NCBI GenBank assembly: GCA_902771695.1
Contig: CACXXP010000001.1
Location: 151,410-215,409, forward strand
Direction: 5' to 3'
From: an uncultured Pseudomonadota bacterium
GTDB lineage: Bacteria; Pseudomonadota; Alphaproteobacteria; Rs-D84
Length of the DNA stretch: 64,000 nt
The notes under the pieces were generated by a model. That model was not told the origin of the DNA. It ran no database searches and saw only the letters and a program-made list of their open reading frames with translations. Every line of letters begins with the position of its first letter. Position 1 is the first letter of the stretch. The translations under genes were made by a program, and so were the position numbers. Of the stretch, positions 24,017 through 32,129 are shown in pieces.

Positions 24017-25483
24017 TTATTTCCCCATAATCTTTGTCGGTCGATTATCTATGCCTGCAAATTGTTCAATATGTTTGGCCAATTGCAATACACGCACATC
24101 ATCAAACATCTTGCCAACAACCTGCATTCCCAATGGCAAATTATTTGATGCCATGCCACATGGGACGCTTACCGCCGGCACGCCCGCCAGGTTCATTGCC
24201 ACTGTGAACAAATCCAAAGCGTAATATTCCAATGGTGTCATATCTGAATCCAAAGGCATCGCTGTTCCTGCACCAGCCGGACACACAATCAAATCACATT
24301 GTTCAAATGCGCAATTGAACGCGTCCGCAATTAGACGGCGAACACGTGCAGCCTGCATGAAATATACTTCGTATGATTCAGATGACAACACCGCCGTACC
24401 GATAATCATACGACGTTTGACTTCGTCACCGAAACCAGCGGCACGGGTCTTTTTGAATGTGTCATAAATATCGTTGCCCTCTACCCGCAGGCCGTAACGC
24501 ACGCCATCATATCGTGCCAGGTTTGATGACGCTTCGGCTGGGGCGATTATATAATACGCCGCCAATGCATCCAAAATGTTTGGAATAGAAACCTCAACAA
24601 TTTCTGCCCCGGCGGATTTCAAATCTGCCACGCGTTTTGTGAACAGGTTCTTCATATCATCAGAAATTTTTACATCATTAAATTCTTTGATAATCCCAAC
24701 GCGCAATTTTTTACCATCACCCAAAACAGGTTGCAATGGTGTACCCAGGTTTAATTTAACATCGCTACTCGTTGAATCTTTTGGATCGTGTCCCGCCATC
24801 GCCGCCAGCAATAATGCGACATCGTCAACAGTACGCGCAATTGGTCCCGGTGTATCCAGTGATGATGCAAACGCAACGCATCCCCAACGTGAACACAGAC
24901 CATATGTTGGTTTCATGCCAACCAGTCCGGTAATAGAGCAGGGGAAACGTATAGACCCACCTGTGTCGGTTCCAGTTGCACCCATCGCCATCCCGGATGC
25001 GACGGCGGATGTTGAACCACCAGATGAACCACCGGCGGTAAGGTGTTTTTCCATTTGCCATGGATTTACCGGCGCACCAAAATATGATGTCTTGGAAAAT
25101 GTTCCCATTGCGAATTCATCCAGGTTTGATTTCCCAAGTAACACTGTCCCGGCATCAATGAATTTCTGTGATACCGTTGATTCATATTCTGGAATAAAGT
25201 TTTCTAACATGTGCGATGCCGCGGTTGTGCGAATGCCCCGGGTCGCGAATAAATCTTTCATCGCGATTGGAATACCGTCCAACGGCGACGCGGTACCATT
25301 TTTAATACGTTCGTCCGCGGCGACGGCATCCGCCATTGCGCGTTCGGCCGTAACCGTGATATACGCGTTTAATTCTGGATTGTATTTTTCAATGCGTTCC
25401 AGATGCGCACGCGTCAGTTCTGTCGCACTGATTTCACGACTGTTTAATTTCTTTAATGCGTCGGTAATTGTTAAATCTATCAT
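24017..25483 (-). CDS. gatA: Asp/Glu-tRNA amidotransferase subunit A
   Basis: 488-aa amidase-signature enzyme that releases ammonia from glutamine for GatB. The Ser-cisSer-Lys triad is visible: Lys in IPIAMKDLF (about residue 77), cis-Ser in TAGGSSGGS (about 152) and nucleophile Ser in TDTGGSIRFP (about 176). The rest (GLVGMKPTYGLCSRWG, DTPGPIARTV) follows GatA. Its start overlaps the stop of the 211-aa upstream gene by 4 nt. The stop lies 4 nt from the 3' end of the oppositely oriented tRNA-Phe, so transcription converges there. Confidence 0.96.
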   Translation of the reverse strand: MIDLTITDALKKLNSREISATELTRAHLERIEKYNPELNAYITVTAERAMADAVAADERIKNGTASPLDGIPIAMKDLFATRGIRTTAASHMLENFIPEYESTVSQKFIDAGTVLLGKSNLDEFAMGTFSKTSYFGAPVNPWQMEKHLTAGGSSGGSTSAVASGMAMGATGTDTGGSIRFPCSITGLVGMKPTYGLCSRWGCVAFASSLDTPGPIARTVDDVALLLAAMAGHDPKDSTSSDVKLNLGTPLQPVLGDGKKLRVGIIKEFNDVKISDDMKNLFTKRVADLKSAGAEIVEVSIPNILDALAAYYIIAPAEASSNLARYDGVRYGLRVEGNDIYDTFKKTRAAGFGDEVKRRMIIGTAVLSSESYEVYFMQAARVRRLIADAFNCAFEQCDLIVCPAGAGTAMPLDSDMTPLEYYALDLFTVAMNLAGVPAVSVPCGMASNNLPLGMQVVGKMFDDVRVLQLAKHIEQFAGIDNRPTKIMGK

Positions 25484-26115
25484 TTCGATTTCTCTATGTT
25501 TAATGTTGTCTTATGAAATTTTTTCAGAAAGTTTTTGCATTGTTGTAATTTTCTGCATGCGCGCGGACTATATTTTGGGTCTGCATACCTTGATAAATCT
25601 TCAATCTTTTCGATCACAGAATCTGCCAGTTTTTTATTCATTAATGTTACATGATATTTTTTGTGTAATCCTTGGGCCAAATGTGAATCGTCCAACATAG
25701 CAATTATTTCTTCGCCATTATCACCATATCGTGTAAGTGCGATTCTTGCATTGCCCGGGTGTAATATTTTTCCACGGCGTGCAATGTGCATTATAATTAA
25801 AAACTGTGCCGCCCATTTCGCCTTTTGGGTGTCTTGTTCGTTGTGATATCTGTTATACAGTTCACGAGAATCGTCGTAAAAAAACTTTTCGTTTTCGGTC
25901 AACAATTGCGGGATAAAAACATCATGTTCATCGTCTGGTTCATATGCCTTTGCCAATGCATCTTCATAGCAAAGACCATACATTTCACCAAGTTGAGCCA
26001 ATTGAGTGAAATAATCACCAAAAAATGGATTCTTTGATTTATATGCATCAAGTTTTTGTTGTCGTAATTTTTTCATTTTTTTTAATAACCCCGTTGGATG
26101 TATGTTGTTAGACAT
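25480..26115 (-). CDS. Hypothetical protein in the gatC-gatA operon
   Basis: 211-aa soluble, basic, mostly helical protein with cysteines near the C-terminus (RACRKLQQCKNF). I recognise no family. It overlaps the upstream 99-aa gene by 34 nt and gatA by 4 nt (ATGA), so it is almost certainly co-expressed with the amidotransferase genes. The N-terminal LLKKMKKLRQQKLDAYKSK stretch could bind RNA, but nothing more specific can be said. Confidence 0.6.
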   Translation of the reverse strand: MSNNIHPTGLLKKMKKLRQQKLDAYKSKNPFFGDYFTQLAQLGEMYGLCYEDALAKAYEPDDEHDVFIPQLLTENEKFFYDDSRELYNRYHNEQDTQKAKWAAQFLIIMHIARRGKILHPGNARIALTRYGDNGEEIIAMLDDSHLAQGLHKKYHVTLMNKKLADSVIEKIEDLSRYADPKYSPRACRKLQQCKNFLKKFHKTTLNIEKSK

Positions 26116-26381
26116 TTATTTTGTATGACGTTATATAGTAATGTACCACGCCCAACATATACCCTGGGCAATACGTTTACAGATTTACCAATGTTATACG
26201 AAAACTTTCTCTTGTACGTGGCGATGACACCGACATTTTTATTTGGGCTTTTATCGGTATGATAAATTTCCAATTGGTATGTCGCATCTTCGGCCGCGCA
26301 AAGATTCAACCCTCGATCCAGTGGATCAATAGATACCTGTTCTGTAATTACATGAATGTTGTTTTGCTTTTTTTTTGCCAT
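26082..26381 (-). CDS. Hypothetical protein downstream of gatC
   Basis: 99-aa basic protein, beta-rich in appearance (TYQLEIYHTD.., VGVIATYKRKFSYNIGKSVNVLPRVYVG). No signal peptide or known motif. It starts 3 nt after the gatC stop and overlaps the next gene by 34 nt, a rather long overlap, so the downstream start might lie further in. Family unknown. Confidence 0.55.
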   Translation of the reverse strand: MAKKKQNNIHVITEQVSIDPLDRGLNLCAAEDATYQLEIYHTDKSPNKNVGVIATYKRKFSYNIGKSVNVLPRVYVGRGTLLYNVIQNKCLTTYIQRGY

Positions 26382-26384
26382 TGT

Positions 26385-26681
26385 TTAATCCCCGTCCATA
26401 ACTTTTGGAACCGCGAAGTATCCACGTGACACGCCCGCCTTGTCGGGAGCATTTGCCAAAATTGCATCACGAATACCGCCGTCGGTGACAACATCTGCAC
26501 GCAGTGGCAAACTGTGCAATGCCGGGTTTAACATTGGTTCAACCCCAGTTGTGTCAATTTTTTGCAATTTATCCAACCATTCGATTACAGAATCTATGTT
26601 CATCTGTTCCAATTTTTCGTCGGGGATTTCAATGTGAATTAAATCTGCAAATTTGTGTAATTGTTGCTTGCTAAATGCCAT
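26385..26681 (-). CDS. gatC: Asp/Glu-tRNA amidotransferase subunit C
   Basis: 98-aa GatC, which wraps around and stabilises the GatA-GatB interface. Family pattern: an N-terminal helix K-F-A-D-L-I-H-I-E-I-P-D-E-K-L, the mid-region D-T-T-G-V-E-P-M, P-L-R-A-D-V-V-T-D-G-G, and the terminal Y-F-A-V-P-K-V-M. AGGATTAG lies upstream of the ATG. It heads the unit gatC-99aa-211aa-gatA and is divergent from ruvX. Confidence 0.93.
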   Translation of the reverse strand: MAFSKQQLHKFADLIHIEIPDEKLEQMNIDSVIEWLDKLQKIDTTGVEPMLNPALHSLPLRADVVTDGGIRDAILANAPDKAGVSRGYFAVPKVMDGD

Positions 26682-26718
26682 TTCTAATCCTATTATTTTG
26701 TGCAGAGGTGATTATACA

Positions 26719-27162
26719 ATGATTTTAGGCAATTTCAAGGTTTTTAACACACCTGGTCGTATGTTGGGATTAGATTGGGGAATGCGGCGTACGGGTGTTG
26801 CCGTATCAGACGAAACACGCGGGTTCGTGTTTGCGCGCACGCCGATTGTGTCAAAAAAACAAGATGAATTGGTGGCCGACGTATTGAATATTGTAAATGC
26901 CGAAAAAATTGTTGGAATTGTTATTGGATTGCCACTGCGGATGGATGGAACGGAATCTGAAACGACGGTTATGGTTCGCACATTTGCCGAAAAATTATCG
27001 GGTCGGACCGATGTGCCGATAATGTTCATTGATGAAACTTTATCATCCGCCACCGCCCAGGAACAGATGGGGCGTGTTCGCGTTGGTGATATCAAGGAAA
27101 AATTAGATTCCAACGCCGCCCGCGTAATACTTGAAAACGCGATTGCTATGATGAAACGGTGA
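26719..27162 (+). CDS. ruvX: RuvX/YqgF-type Holliday-junction resolvase homologue
   Basis: 147-aa RNase H-like protein. Motifs: GLDWGMRRTGVAVSD (first catalytic Asp, about residue 19), VIGLPLRMDGTES, FIDETLSSATAQEQM (Glu) and the final D-S-N-A-A-R-V-I-L (Asp). YqgF/RuvX is implicated in 16S rRNA 5'-end processing and has the resolvase fold. ATG 26719 is preferred: it has AGAGGTG upstream and starts just before the conserved core, whereas the longer frame from 26653 overlaps gatC. Confidence 0.93.
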   Translation: MILGNFKVFNTPGRMLGLDWGMRRTGVAVSDETRGFVFARTPIVSKKQDELVADVLNIVNAEKIVGIVIGLPLRMDGTESETTVMVRTFAEKLSGRTDVPIMFIDETLSSATAQEQMGRVRVGDIKEKLDSNAARVILENAIAMMKR

Positions 27163-27163
27163 T

Positions 27164-28183
27164 TTAATCTTCGTTTTTATCTGGAATTTTGCCATCGGCC
27201 GATAACAGTATCGCAATCCAACGGGTTGAATCAAATTGTGCCGTGATGATAAATGTGGCGACCAGCAGGGGAACACTGAAAAACATCCCGGCAACACCCC
27301 ATATCAATCCCCAGAATACCAGGTTTATTAAAATTGCAAGTGTTGAAAGGTTTAATGTTTTTCCCGTCAGTTTCGGTTCAATAATATTTCCGAATACAAT
27401 TTGCAGACCAATCAGACCCAATGCCAACAACACAATTTCATTTAATGTTGCACCTGATATCGCCGCAAACAATATCGGCATCGCACATCCCAATATTGCA
27501 CCGATTGTTGGAATATAACTTAAAATAAATATTGCAAATGCCCATATTCCCGCAAATTCCAAATCCAAGATATACATCCATGCAAATGATATCAGACCGG
27601 TAATCCCGGAAATCAGGGTTTTCATAAACAGATATTTTTTCATGTTTTCGTCAATACTGTGAATGATATATCGCGCTTTTTTGCCTTGGCCACGGTTTGG
27701 AAATAACACCGCAAATTTTCTGTGAAATGTACTCTGTTCAATAAACATGAATAACATGTATACAAGAACCATTCCCATAGATGTTGCCAAACGTGCCACC
27801 GATGTACCGATGCTGGATGCGATGGATGTTATACTGGGGATTGCGATGGCGGTTACATCCAAACCAAATGTATTTGATATATAATTCCACAGGGAATTAA
27901 GACCGGCCTGGATATCGGGCATGACGGCCAACAGTTCTGAAAACATTGGGCGAACACGTGTCGCAAATAAATATATTAATCCGATGAATGTTCCAAAGGC
28001 CAATATGTTTGATATGACCTTGAACAACAATTGGTGTTTATCAGTTGGAAACAATTTACGATAATATGTTGCGGTCGCATTTATCAAATACCAAAAAAAT
28101 GTCGCAACCAACAGAGGAATAAAAATAGAACTGCCCAGCCAAAGTATGAAAATTGCCCCGGCAAACAAAAGAACACCGTTCAT
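27164..28183 (-). CDS. AI-2E family (PerM/TqsA-like) transporter
   Basis: 339-aa polytopic membrane protein with about eight helices: two N-terminal pairs (LLFAGAIFILWLGSSIFIPLLVATFFWYLI..), a central soluble segment (about 85-150), and a C-terminal cluster with the family blocks SYIPTIGAILG and GNIIEPKLTGKTLNLSTL. The latter two are the hallmark of the UPF0118/AI-2E family, whose members export AI-2 or act as Na+/H+ antiporters; substrate is not predictable. It lies 36 nt after sufC with its own AAGGAAAGGTGG site and is convergent with ruvX. Confidence 0.88.
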   Translation of the reverse strand: MNGVLLFAGAIFILWLGSSIFIPLLVATFFWYLINATATYYRKLFPTDKHQLLFKVISNILAFGTFIGLIYLFATRVRPMFSELLAVMPDIQAGLNSLWNYISNTFGLDVTAIAIPSITSIASSIGTSVARLATSMGMVLVYMLFMFIEQSTFHRKFAVLFPNRGQGKKARYIIHSIDENMKKYLFMKTLISGITGLISFAWMYILDLEFAGIWAFAIFILSYIPTIGAILGCAMPILFAAISGATLNEIVLLALGLIGLQIVFGNIIEPKLTGKTLNLSTLAILINLVFWGLIWGVAGMFFSVPLLVATFIITAQFDSTRWIAILLSADGKIPDKNED

Positions 28184-28219
28184 TTATACCACCTTTCCTT
28201 TTTACATATTATATATGTA

Positions 28220-28900
28220 CTATTCTATCATAACTTTGCCATTTGACAAAGTGGTTATATGCGATGGCGCAACCGCAGATGTGAAATCTGGTTGATGACT
28301 GATAAATAGAAATGTCGTATCGCGCATGGAATGCATTACATCTGCAATCTGGGCACGAACCGTTGCATCTGCCCCGGAATCAGGTTCATCCAATATGGCC
28401 AGTTTTGGTTTAGTCATTAATAATCGCAACAACATTAAACGTTTCCTTTCACCACCAGAAAAACCAACGTTTACGCACCTGTTTAACCATTCGCGTGGAA
28501 TATTTAATTGTTCACGTGCAACCTCCAGCATTTCCAGAAATTCGCCCATGGGTAAATCTGTGCCGTCTGTGAAATGACGATGTGCGGCAAGTGAATGTTT
28601 CAGAAAACTAATAATCGTTAATCCCGGAATTTCAGGCACATTTTGTGCACCCAAAAATATGCCCAACAGCGAACGTGTCGTTGCATTTTCATTTGTAATA
28701 TCATGACTATCAAAAATTATTTGGCCGGAATTTATTGTATATTCTGGATTGCCGGCAATCGCCCCAACTAATGTGGATTTTCCTGATCCGTTGTGTCCAG
28801 CTAGCAAATGGCGCGCACCAGATTCAACGGTTAAGTTTATATCATTTAATAATTTCTTGTCGCCAAATGATACATTCAGATTTTTTATCTCTAAAATCAT
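28220..28900 (-). CDS. sufC: Fe-S assembly ATPase SufC
   Basis: 226-aa ABC-type ATPase that powers cluster assembly on SufB. Walker A GHNGSGKSTL (about residues 34-43), Q-loop region GIFLGAQNVPEIPG typical of SufC, signature FSGGERKRLMLL, Walker B LAILDEPDSGAD, H-loop ISHQP. The GERKR signature separates SufC from transport ATPases. Its start overlaps the sufB stop by 4 nt. Length is slightly shorter than E. coli SufC (248). Confidence 0.94.
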   Translation of the reverse strand: MILEIKNLNVSFGDKKLLNDINLTVESGARHLLAGHNGSGKSTLVGAIAGNPEYTINSGQIIFDSHDITNENATTRSLLGIFLGAQNVPEIPGLTIISFLKHSLAAHRHFTDGTDLPMGEFLEMLEVAREQLNIPREWLNRCVNVGFSGGERKRLMLLRLLMTKPKLAILDEPDSGADATVRAQIADVMHSMRDTTFLFISHQPDFTSAVAPSHITTLSNGKVMIE

Positions 28901-30240
28901 TTTTTACCCCCATCGGTTGCAAGTGCCATTTGTATAAGTTGTTTTGATTCAACCAAAAATTCCATTGGTAATCGTGATAATATCGGTGTTGCCATTGAAC
29001 CAATAATCAGTGCCGTTGCCGTATCTGTGTCAATTCCCGCCATATTTAAATATAAAATTTGTGTTGCATCTATGGCACCGGTTTTGGCCTCGTGTGTTTG
29101 GATATTATCAGTGTTTTCATATTTAATGTCTGGCAGGGCATTTGTTATTGCATTGTCCCCGATAATTCGTGTGTCACATTTTGATGCGTTTTTGCCACCG
29201 GTTCCCATGAATTGAACCAAACTGCGAAATGTTTGACGCGACCAATCCAGTGCGACGCCGTACGATACAATATTGGATGTCGTATTGTTGCCAATGTGCA
29301 ACATTTTTGTCCCGGTGTCCGCTTGTTGTCCACGGCGTGTGATGGACAGCGAATAAAAATCACTGGCTGAACCATCGCCGTACAATATTGTTGATGGATA
29401 TTTCCAGGTCATTGCAGAACCAACCTCAAATTGTGTCCAATCCAGCCGCGCATTTGCATAACATTTACCACGTTTTGTCACAAAATTCAGAATACCGCTG
29501 TGGTTATATTCGCCGGGATGCGCATCGCCCGGATGCCAATTTTGCACGGTTGCGTATTTAACATGGGCGTTTGCGTTCACAATAATTTCAACAACACCGC
29601 TGTGTAATTGGTGATTGGGACGGCGGGGGGCACTGCACCCCTCCATATAACTAAGTTTGGCACCAGTATCCGCAATAATCAGTGTGCGTTCAAATTGACC
29701 AATTTTTGCTGTTTCTATCCTGAAATAACTGGCCAAATCAATCGGGCATTCGGTGTTTGGTGGAATATATACAAATGTGCCATCGGAAAATACGGCCGAA
29801 TTTAATGCTGCAAAGAAATTGTCGGTTGGTGGAACGACACTGCCCAGATATTTTTTGACCAGGTCAGGATATTGTTTAACGGCGGCGGAAAAAGGTAAAA
29901 ATATAATACCGCGCGCCGCCAATTCCGCCGTATAGGACGTGTGCACAGATTCACTGTCAATAACAGTGTCAGTTGCCATGCCAAGCAATGCACGTTGTTC
30001 ACCTTCGGGTAACCCCATTTTTTCATAAGTTTCTTTCAAATCGTCATTATTTACCGGTGTCGGTGTGTTGTAATAATTTAATGACGAATAATCTATGGGG
30101 GCGTAATCTATTTCGCCCCAATGTGGTTCTGTCATTTTTTGCCATGCGCGTAATGCCGCAATACGCCAATCGGTTAACCATTCTGGTTCGTCACGTCGCA
30201 CGGATATTTCACGAACAAGATTTTCGGTTGGCCCCGTCAT
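28897..30240 (-). CDS. sufB: Fe-S assembly scaffold SufB
   Basis: 447-aa SufB. N-terminal EPEWLTDWRIAALRAW and ISYYSAP-like SLNYYNTPTP, central KLSYMEGCSAP, beta-helix core GSAMTWKYPSTILYGDG and QADTGTKMLHIGNNTTSNIVS. The residues used for sulfur transfer and nascent-cluster formation in E. coli appear kept: Cys in GKCYAN (C254 position), Cys in SKCDTR (C405 position) and the H-E pair in THEAK. The N-terminal FxxxCxxC-type motif of some SufB proteins is not seen. No sufD is adjacent or elsewhere in this window. sufB lies between a small membrane protein and sufC, each overlapping by 4 nt. Confidence 0.93.
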   Translation of the reverse strand: MTGPTENLVREISVRRDEPEWLTDWRIAALRAWQKMTEPHWGEIDYAPIDYSSLNYYNTPTPVNNDDLKETYEKMGLPEGEQRALLGMATDTVIDSESVHTSYTAELAARGIIFLPFSAAVKQYPDLVKKYLGSVVPPTDNFFAALNSAVFSDGTFVYIPPNTECPIDLASYFRIETAKIGQFERTLIIADTGAKLSYMEGCSAPRRPNHQLHSGVVEIIVNANAHVKYATVQNWHPGDAHPGEYNHSGILNFVTKRGKCYANARLDWTQFEVGSAMTWKYPSTILYGDGSASDFYSLSITRRGQQADTGTKMLHIGNNTTSNIVSYGVALDWSRQTFRSLVQFMGTGGKNASKCDTRIIGDNAITNALPDIKYENTDNIQTHEAKTGAIDATQILYLNMAGIDTDTATALIIGSMATPILSRLPMEFLVESKQLIQMALATDGGKK

Positions 30241-30791
30241 TTATCACCTTCATCGGCGGTCGTTGCCAATTGGTATGCCTGGGTAAAGAAAGTTAACGAC
30301 TGACCCAACAGGCCGTTTATAAATGTTGTTGTTAAAATGCCGTCTGGTTCGGTCGCATTAAGGTGATTTAATAAATTTTCGGCCCGGTTCATATAGTTTG
30401 ATACATTGCGCTTTACCCCGGCATCCAATTTTATTGCCCGACGCAACTGTTCCATAACAAATGGGTTTTTCGCATATTCGTCCAACAGCCCCCCCAATGT
30501 CCGCCATAACGGATGTTCAGATGTGTTCCGGGGCATAATGTCCAAAGCCGCAAGAATTGGAATCAGATTTTGCAATAAATCTTGGTATATCATTTCGGCA
30601 TGTTCTGCGACGGCATTTGTTGCAGATTTGCTTTTCAGTATACTCTGTATTTTCATGATAAGGTTATATTGGTACGAAATATTTTTGTCCATAACCTTGA
30701 TTTGTTTGTACATTAAAATACCAACCGACATCGTTACAATTACAAAAACAATCAATATCCCAAGTAAAATCAGTAAAAAAGTATCAGACAT
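30237..30791 (-). CDS. Membrane-anchored hypothetical protein leading the sufBC operon
   Basis: 184-aa protein with one N-terminal transmembrane helix (about residues 4-26, DTFLLILLGILIVFVIVTMSVG) and a helical cytoplasmic or periplasmic body with no known motif (YQDLLQNLIPILAALD, LDEYAKNPFVMEQLRRAIKLD). The start at 30791 has AAAGGAAAA upstream; a longer in-frame start (30980) would cross the promoter. The stop overlaps the sufB start (ATGA). Its function is unknown; the position suggests a link to Fe-S assembly or a shared stress regulon. Confidence 0.6.
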   Translation of the reverse strand: MSDTFLLILLGILIVFVIVTMSVGILMYKQIKVMDKNISYQYNLIMKIQSILKSKSATNAVAEHAEMIYQDLLQNLIPILAALDIMPRNTSEHPLWRTLGGLLDEYAKNPFVMEQLRRAIKLDAGVKRNVSNYMNRAENLLNHLNATEPDGILTTTFINGLLGQSLTFFTQAYQLATTADEGDK

Positions 30792-30820
30792 TTTGTGTTT
30801 TCCTTTTGTTATTCGGTTAA

Positions 30821-30829
30821 AGTATAACA
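30821..30829 (-). promoter_or_regulatory. Extended -10 promoter for the sufBC operon
   Basis: Minus strand TGTTATACT; predicted start about 24 nt before the 184-aa ORF start codon. No strong -35 seen. Confidence 0.5.
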
Positions 30830-30899
30830 TACTTTTTCCGATTCGTTTCATAAAGTTGAAATAATTTATAAAAACAATTGCAAAATGCATTTTTAGGTC

Positions 30900-30928
30900 T
30901 TGCACAGATTCGGTCAAATTGTTATAAT
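30900..30928 (+). promoter_or_regulatory. Promoter of the tcpQ-pilN unit
   Basis: TTGCAC (30900-30905), 17-nt spacer ending in TGT, TATAAT (30923-30928): an extended -10 with the TTGCAC -35 seen before several genes here. Confidence 0.65.
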
Positions 30929-30969
30929 AACCAATAGTAAGTGAAGAAAATATCAGGAAAGGAAGAACA

Positions 30970-32103
30970 ATGTTTCGCAAGATTTTAATTGCTGCAATGC
31001 TTGCAACTGCCGCTGGGTACTGCTTTGCGGCACCGTTGCCCCAGGTTGTTACATCAGAAGTTTTTTATGACGAAGATGTGGACGAAGATGAAAATACTTT
31101 CGTTGAAGAAACGCAAAATAATTATCAACGGGATTATTATCAGGAACCTGTTCAACAAGTTCAGCAAGTTCAGCAGGTTCAACAAGTGCAATATGTACAA
31201 CCGGCACCGGTTGAAGTCCCAGCGTGGCCGTTGGCCGGGTCTGACGCAGACGTTACGGTGTCTTGTGAACAGGGTGTTTGTTCTAACAAGGCCAATGATA
31301 ACATTAAAATCGTTTCCAAAATAGGTTCTGATTTGGTTGTGGAAAATAATTTCAACCTTGGGGCGCGTGATGGGTCCGGGTGGTCTGGTGGTGCAAACAT
31401 GTTGCATGGAAACCAGGTTCCAATGGGGTTTGATTACAGTTGTGAACGCGGTGCCGAAATGCCATTGTTGCAACGTGAGGTTATGGAAGATGATGGTGGC
31501 GCGGTTTTGGCGGTTTCTCGTACGGGCAGTGGCGCATGCGCAAAGTATGCAGATGGATATGATGCGTATTTGGCACGTTCTGGATTGACCGAAAGAACTG
31601 TGAATGGCGATATGGTGACCGCAGCCGGTGTTATAAGTGTTGATAAAAATGGCGTGGTCAGTATCAAAAGTCAAGATGCCCAAGATACTTTGTTGGTGTC
31701 CAACACGATAACTGTTCCGGGACGTTCTTCGCGGGGTGGCTATGGTCAATCACTGATTGCTAATGGTGATGCGACGTTGGTTGCGGGTGAAACAGAAATA
31801 TCTGTGGATTTATCCGCAGATGCAGAACCGGCAAATACAATCCAAGACCAAGTTCGTTCTTGGGTGGTCGCCAGTGGTCAGACGTTGCGCCAGGTTTTAC
31901 AGTCATGGTGTGACAAAGAAGGTTGGGATTTGGTTTGGGCAACATCACGTGAATACCCAATTCAAGCCAGTGCTGTATTCAAAGGACGCTTTGTTGATGT
32001 GGCGTCGGCGGTTGTACGTAATTTTGGGCGTGCTATCCCGGTTCCATATGCCAAATTCTACAAGGGCAATCGTGTTTTGGTGGTATCTACGACCGAAGAA
32101 TAG
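30970..32103 (+). CDS. TcpQ-domain type IVb pilus protein
   Basis: 377-aa secreted or periplasmic protein: signal peptide (cleavage near CFA-AP), acidic segment DEDVDEDENTF, a Gln/Val tandem repeat (about residues 56-74), a central beta-rich domain with paired cysteines, and a C-terminal TcpQ-like domain (about 295-377: RSWVVASGQTLRQVLQSWCDKEGWDLVWATSREYPI.., then a GNRVLVVST strand). TcpQ/PilL-N domains stabilise type IVb pilus secretins in the outer membrane. The secretin gene follows after 26 nt, supporting the role. GGAAAGGAAG precedes the ATG. Confidence 0.8.
   Translation: MFRKILIAAMLATAAGYCFAAPLPQVVTSEVFYDEDVDEDENTFVEETQNNYQRDYYQEPVQQVQQVQQVQQVQYVQPAPVEVPAWPLAGSDADVTVSCEQGVCSNKANDNIKIVSKIGSDLVVENNFNLGARDGSGWSGGANMLHGNQVPMGFDYSCERGAEMPLLQREVMEDDGGAVLAVSRTGSGACAKYADGYDAYLARSGLTERTVNGDMVTAAGVISVDKNGVVSIKSQDAQDTLLVSNTITVPGRSSRGGYGQSLIANGDATLVAGETEISVDLSADAEPANTIQDQVRSWVVASGQTLRQVLQSWCDKEGWDLVWATSREYPIQASAVFKGRFVDVASAVVRNFGRAIPVPYAKFYKGNRVLVVSTTEE
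31150..31194 (+). repeat. Tandem 9-bp repeats encoding QQV/QV
   Basis: About five imperfect nonamers (TTCAACAAG, TTCAGCAAG, TTCAGCAGG, TTCAACAAG, TGCAATATG) inside the TcpQ-domain gene, encoding repeated Q-Q-V. In-frame expansion or contraction would alter linker length without a frameshift. Confidence 0.65.
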
Positions 32104-32129
32104 TTAGATAGATAGTAGGAGAAAAATAT

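Noticed and set aside
23823-24224. Plus-strand ORF running across tRNA-Phe and the gatA end.
   Set aside because: It overlaps a complete tRNA and the conserved gatA C-terminus antisense and has no ribosome site; it is a shadow frame.
24576-25700. Long plus-strand ORF (374 codons) antisense to gatA.
   Set aside because: It mirrors the gatA coding frame, has no homology-like motifs and crosses the gatA start; long antisense frames are common opposite conserved genes.
28897-30240. SufB seemed to lack a catalytic cysteine (the VEC position before the HEA motif is Tyr).
   Set aside because: Counting back from the His-Glu pair, the E. coli C405 position corresponds to the Cys in SKCDTR, which is present; the missing cysteine is a different, non-essential one.
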